Source of the DNA: Coriobacteriales bacterium
GTDB lineage: Bacteria > Actinomycetota > Coriobacteriia > Coriobacteriales > UBA8131
Direction: 5' to 3'
Length of the DNA stretch: 11,648 nt
Assembly: GCA_031268525.1 (NCBI GenBank)
Contig: JAIRXA010000094.1
Span: 1 to 11,648 of the forward strand
Positions 11,521 through 11,648 of this stretch are shown piece after piece. The position numbers were made by a program, and so were the translations under genes. A model generated the notes under the pieces. It did no database searches, was not told where the DNA came from, and worked only from the letters and a program-made list of their open reading frames with translations. Each line of letters opens with the position of its first letter. Position 1 is the first letter of the stretch.

Positions 11521-11648
11521 ATGCGATGCACATCCTGTGGTTATCCCGAGTCGAAAGTCGTGGATTCTCGCCCGTCAGAAGATGGGGTCTCTATCCGAAG
11601 GCGCAGGGAGTGTCTTTCCTGTGGTGTGCGCTTTACGACCTATGAGCG
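11521..11648 (+). CDS. nrdR: Transcriptional repressor NrdR (5' part, cut by window end)
   Basis: Represses ribonucleotide reductase genes in response to dATP/ATP levels. Only the first 42 codons are present. They contain the zinc ribbon, MRCTSCGYPESKVVDSRPSE and, further on, SIRRRRECLSCGVRFTTYE, which is the near-invariant start of NrdR, with cysteine pairs at residues 3/6 and 31/34. The ATP-cone domain would follow outside the window. GAGGG (11512-11516) stands four bases before the ATG. In Actinobacteria nrdR is a typical lexA neighbour. Confidence 0.95.
   Translation, partial: MRCTSCGYPESKVVDSRPSEDGVSIRRRRECLSCGVRFTTYE

Noticed and set aside
11226..11531. 101-codon minus-strand frame upstream of the antitoxin
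   Set aside because: It overlaps the nrdR promoter and start and the toxin-antitoxin promoter, and has no recognisable motif.

Overview
The window is a stretch of ordinary bacterial chromosome, moderately GC-rich, with two accessory patches. The neighbourhood hflX / lexA / SOS-controlled divergent ORF / nrdR resembles the order known in Actinobacteria such as Mycobacterium tuberculosis. That order, the LexA box type, two probable leaderless mRNAs and a gut-anaerobe style molybdenum-hydroxylase maturation cluster suggest an anaerobic actinobacterium. The class Coriobacteriia (Eggerthella/Slackia relatives) is my best guess, by inference only.

Layout. 1-412 has no convincing gene: it holds degenerate tandem repeats, a near-perfect 38-bp-arm inverted repeat and a short direct repeat. 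413-3862 is a molybdenum cofactor module: moeA-type molybdotransferase (minus), divergent from a MocA/YgfJ-type nucleotidyltransferase that overlaps an XdhC-family protein (plus). The shared control region holds a tandem 16-bp repeat and a palindrome. 3911-4570 encodes a lipoprotein of unknown function, closed by a clear intrinsic terminator. 4711-7529 is a two-gene sugar-phosphate mutase operon: deoB, then a phosphomannomutase/phosphoglucomutase family enzyme. 7601-8908 is the ribosome-associated GTPase hflX, whose leader contains another copy of the repeat family seen at the left end. It converges on mscL, a mechanosensitive channel with an added zinc ribbon. lexA follows on the minus strand.

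The most interesting part is 10229-10513. Three LexA boxes lie at exactly equal 28-bp centre-to-centre spacing between lexA and a divergent 44-codon ORF with an excellent ribosome binding site and one transmembrane segment. This microprotein occupies the place where other Gram-positives encode SOS-induced division inhibitors (YneA, DivS, Rv2719c), but it has no LysM domain. It is a candidate SOS-induced membrane microprotein. A vapBC-like toxin-antitoxin pair, visibly lower in GC, sits between it and nrdR. The nrdR start is at the right edge, preceded by a candidate NrdR box lying in the spacer of a candidate promoter.

A second theme is low-complexity insertion inside conserved enzymes. mocA carries 30-bp and 45-bp in-frame tandem repeats, deoB carries a roughly 50-residue Pro/Ala/Thr insert, and the last lexA codons plus stop are duplicated in tandem with a 36-bp period.
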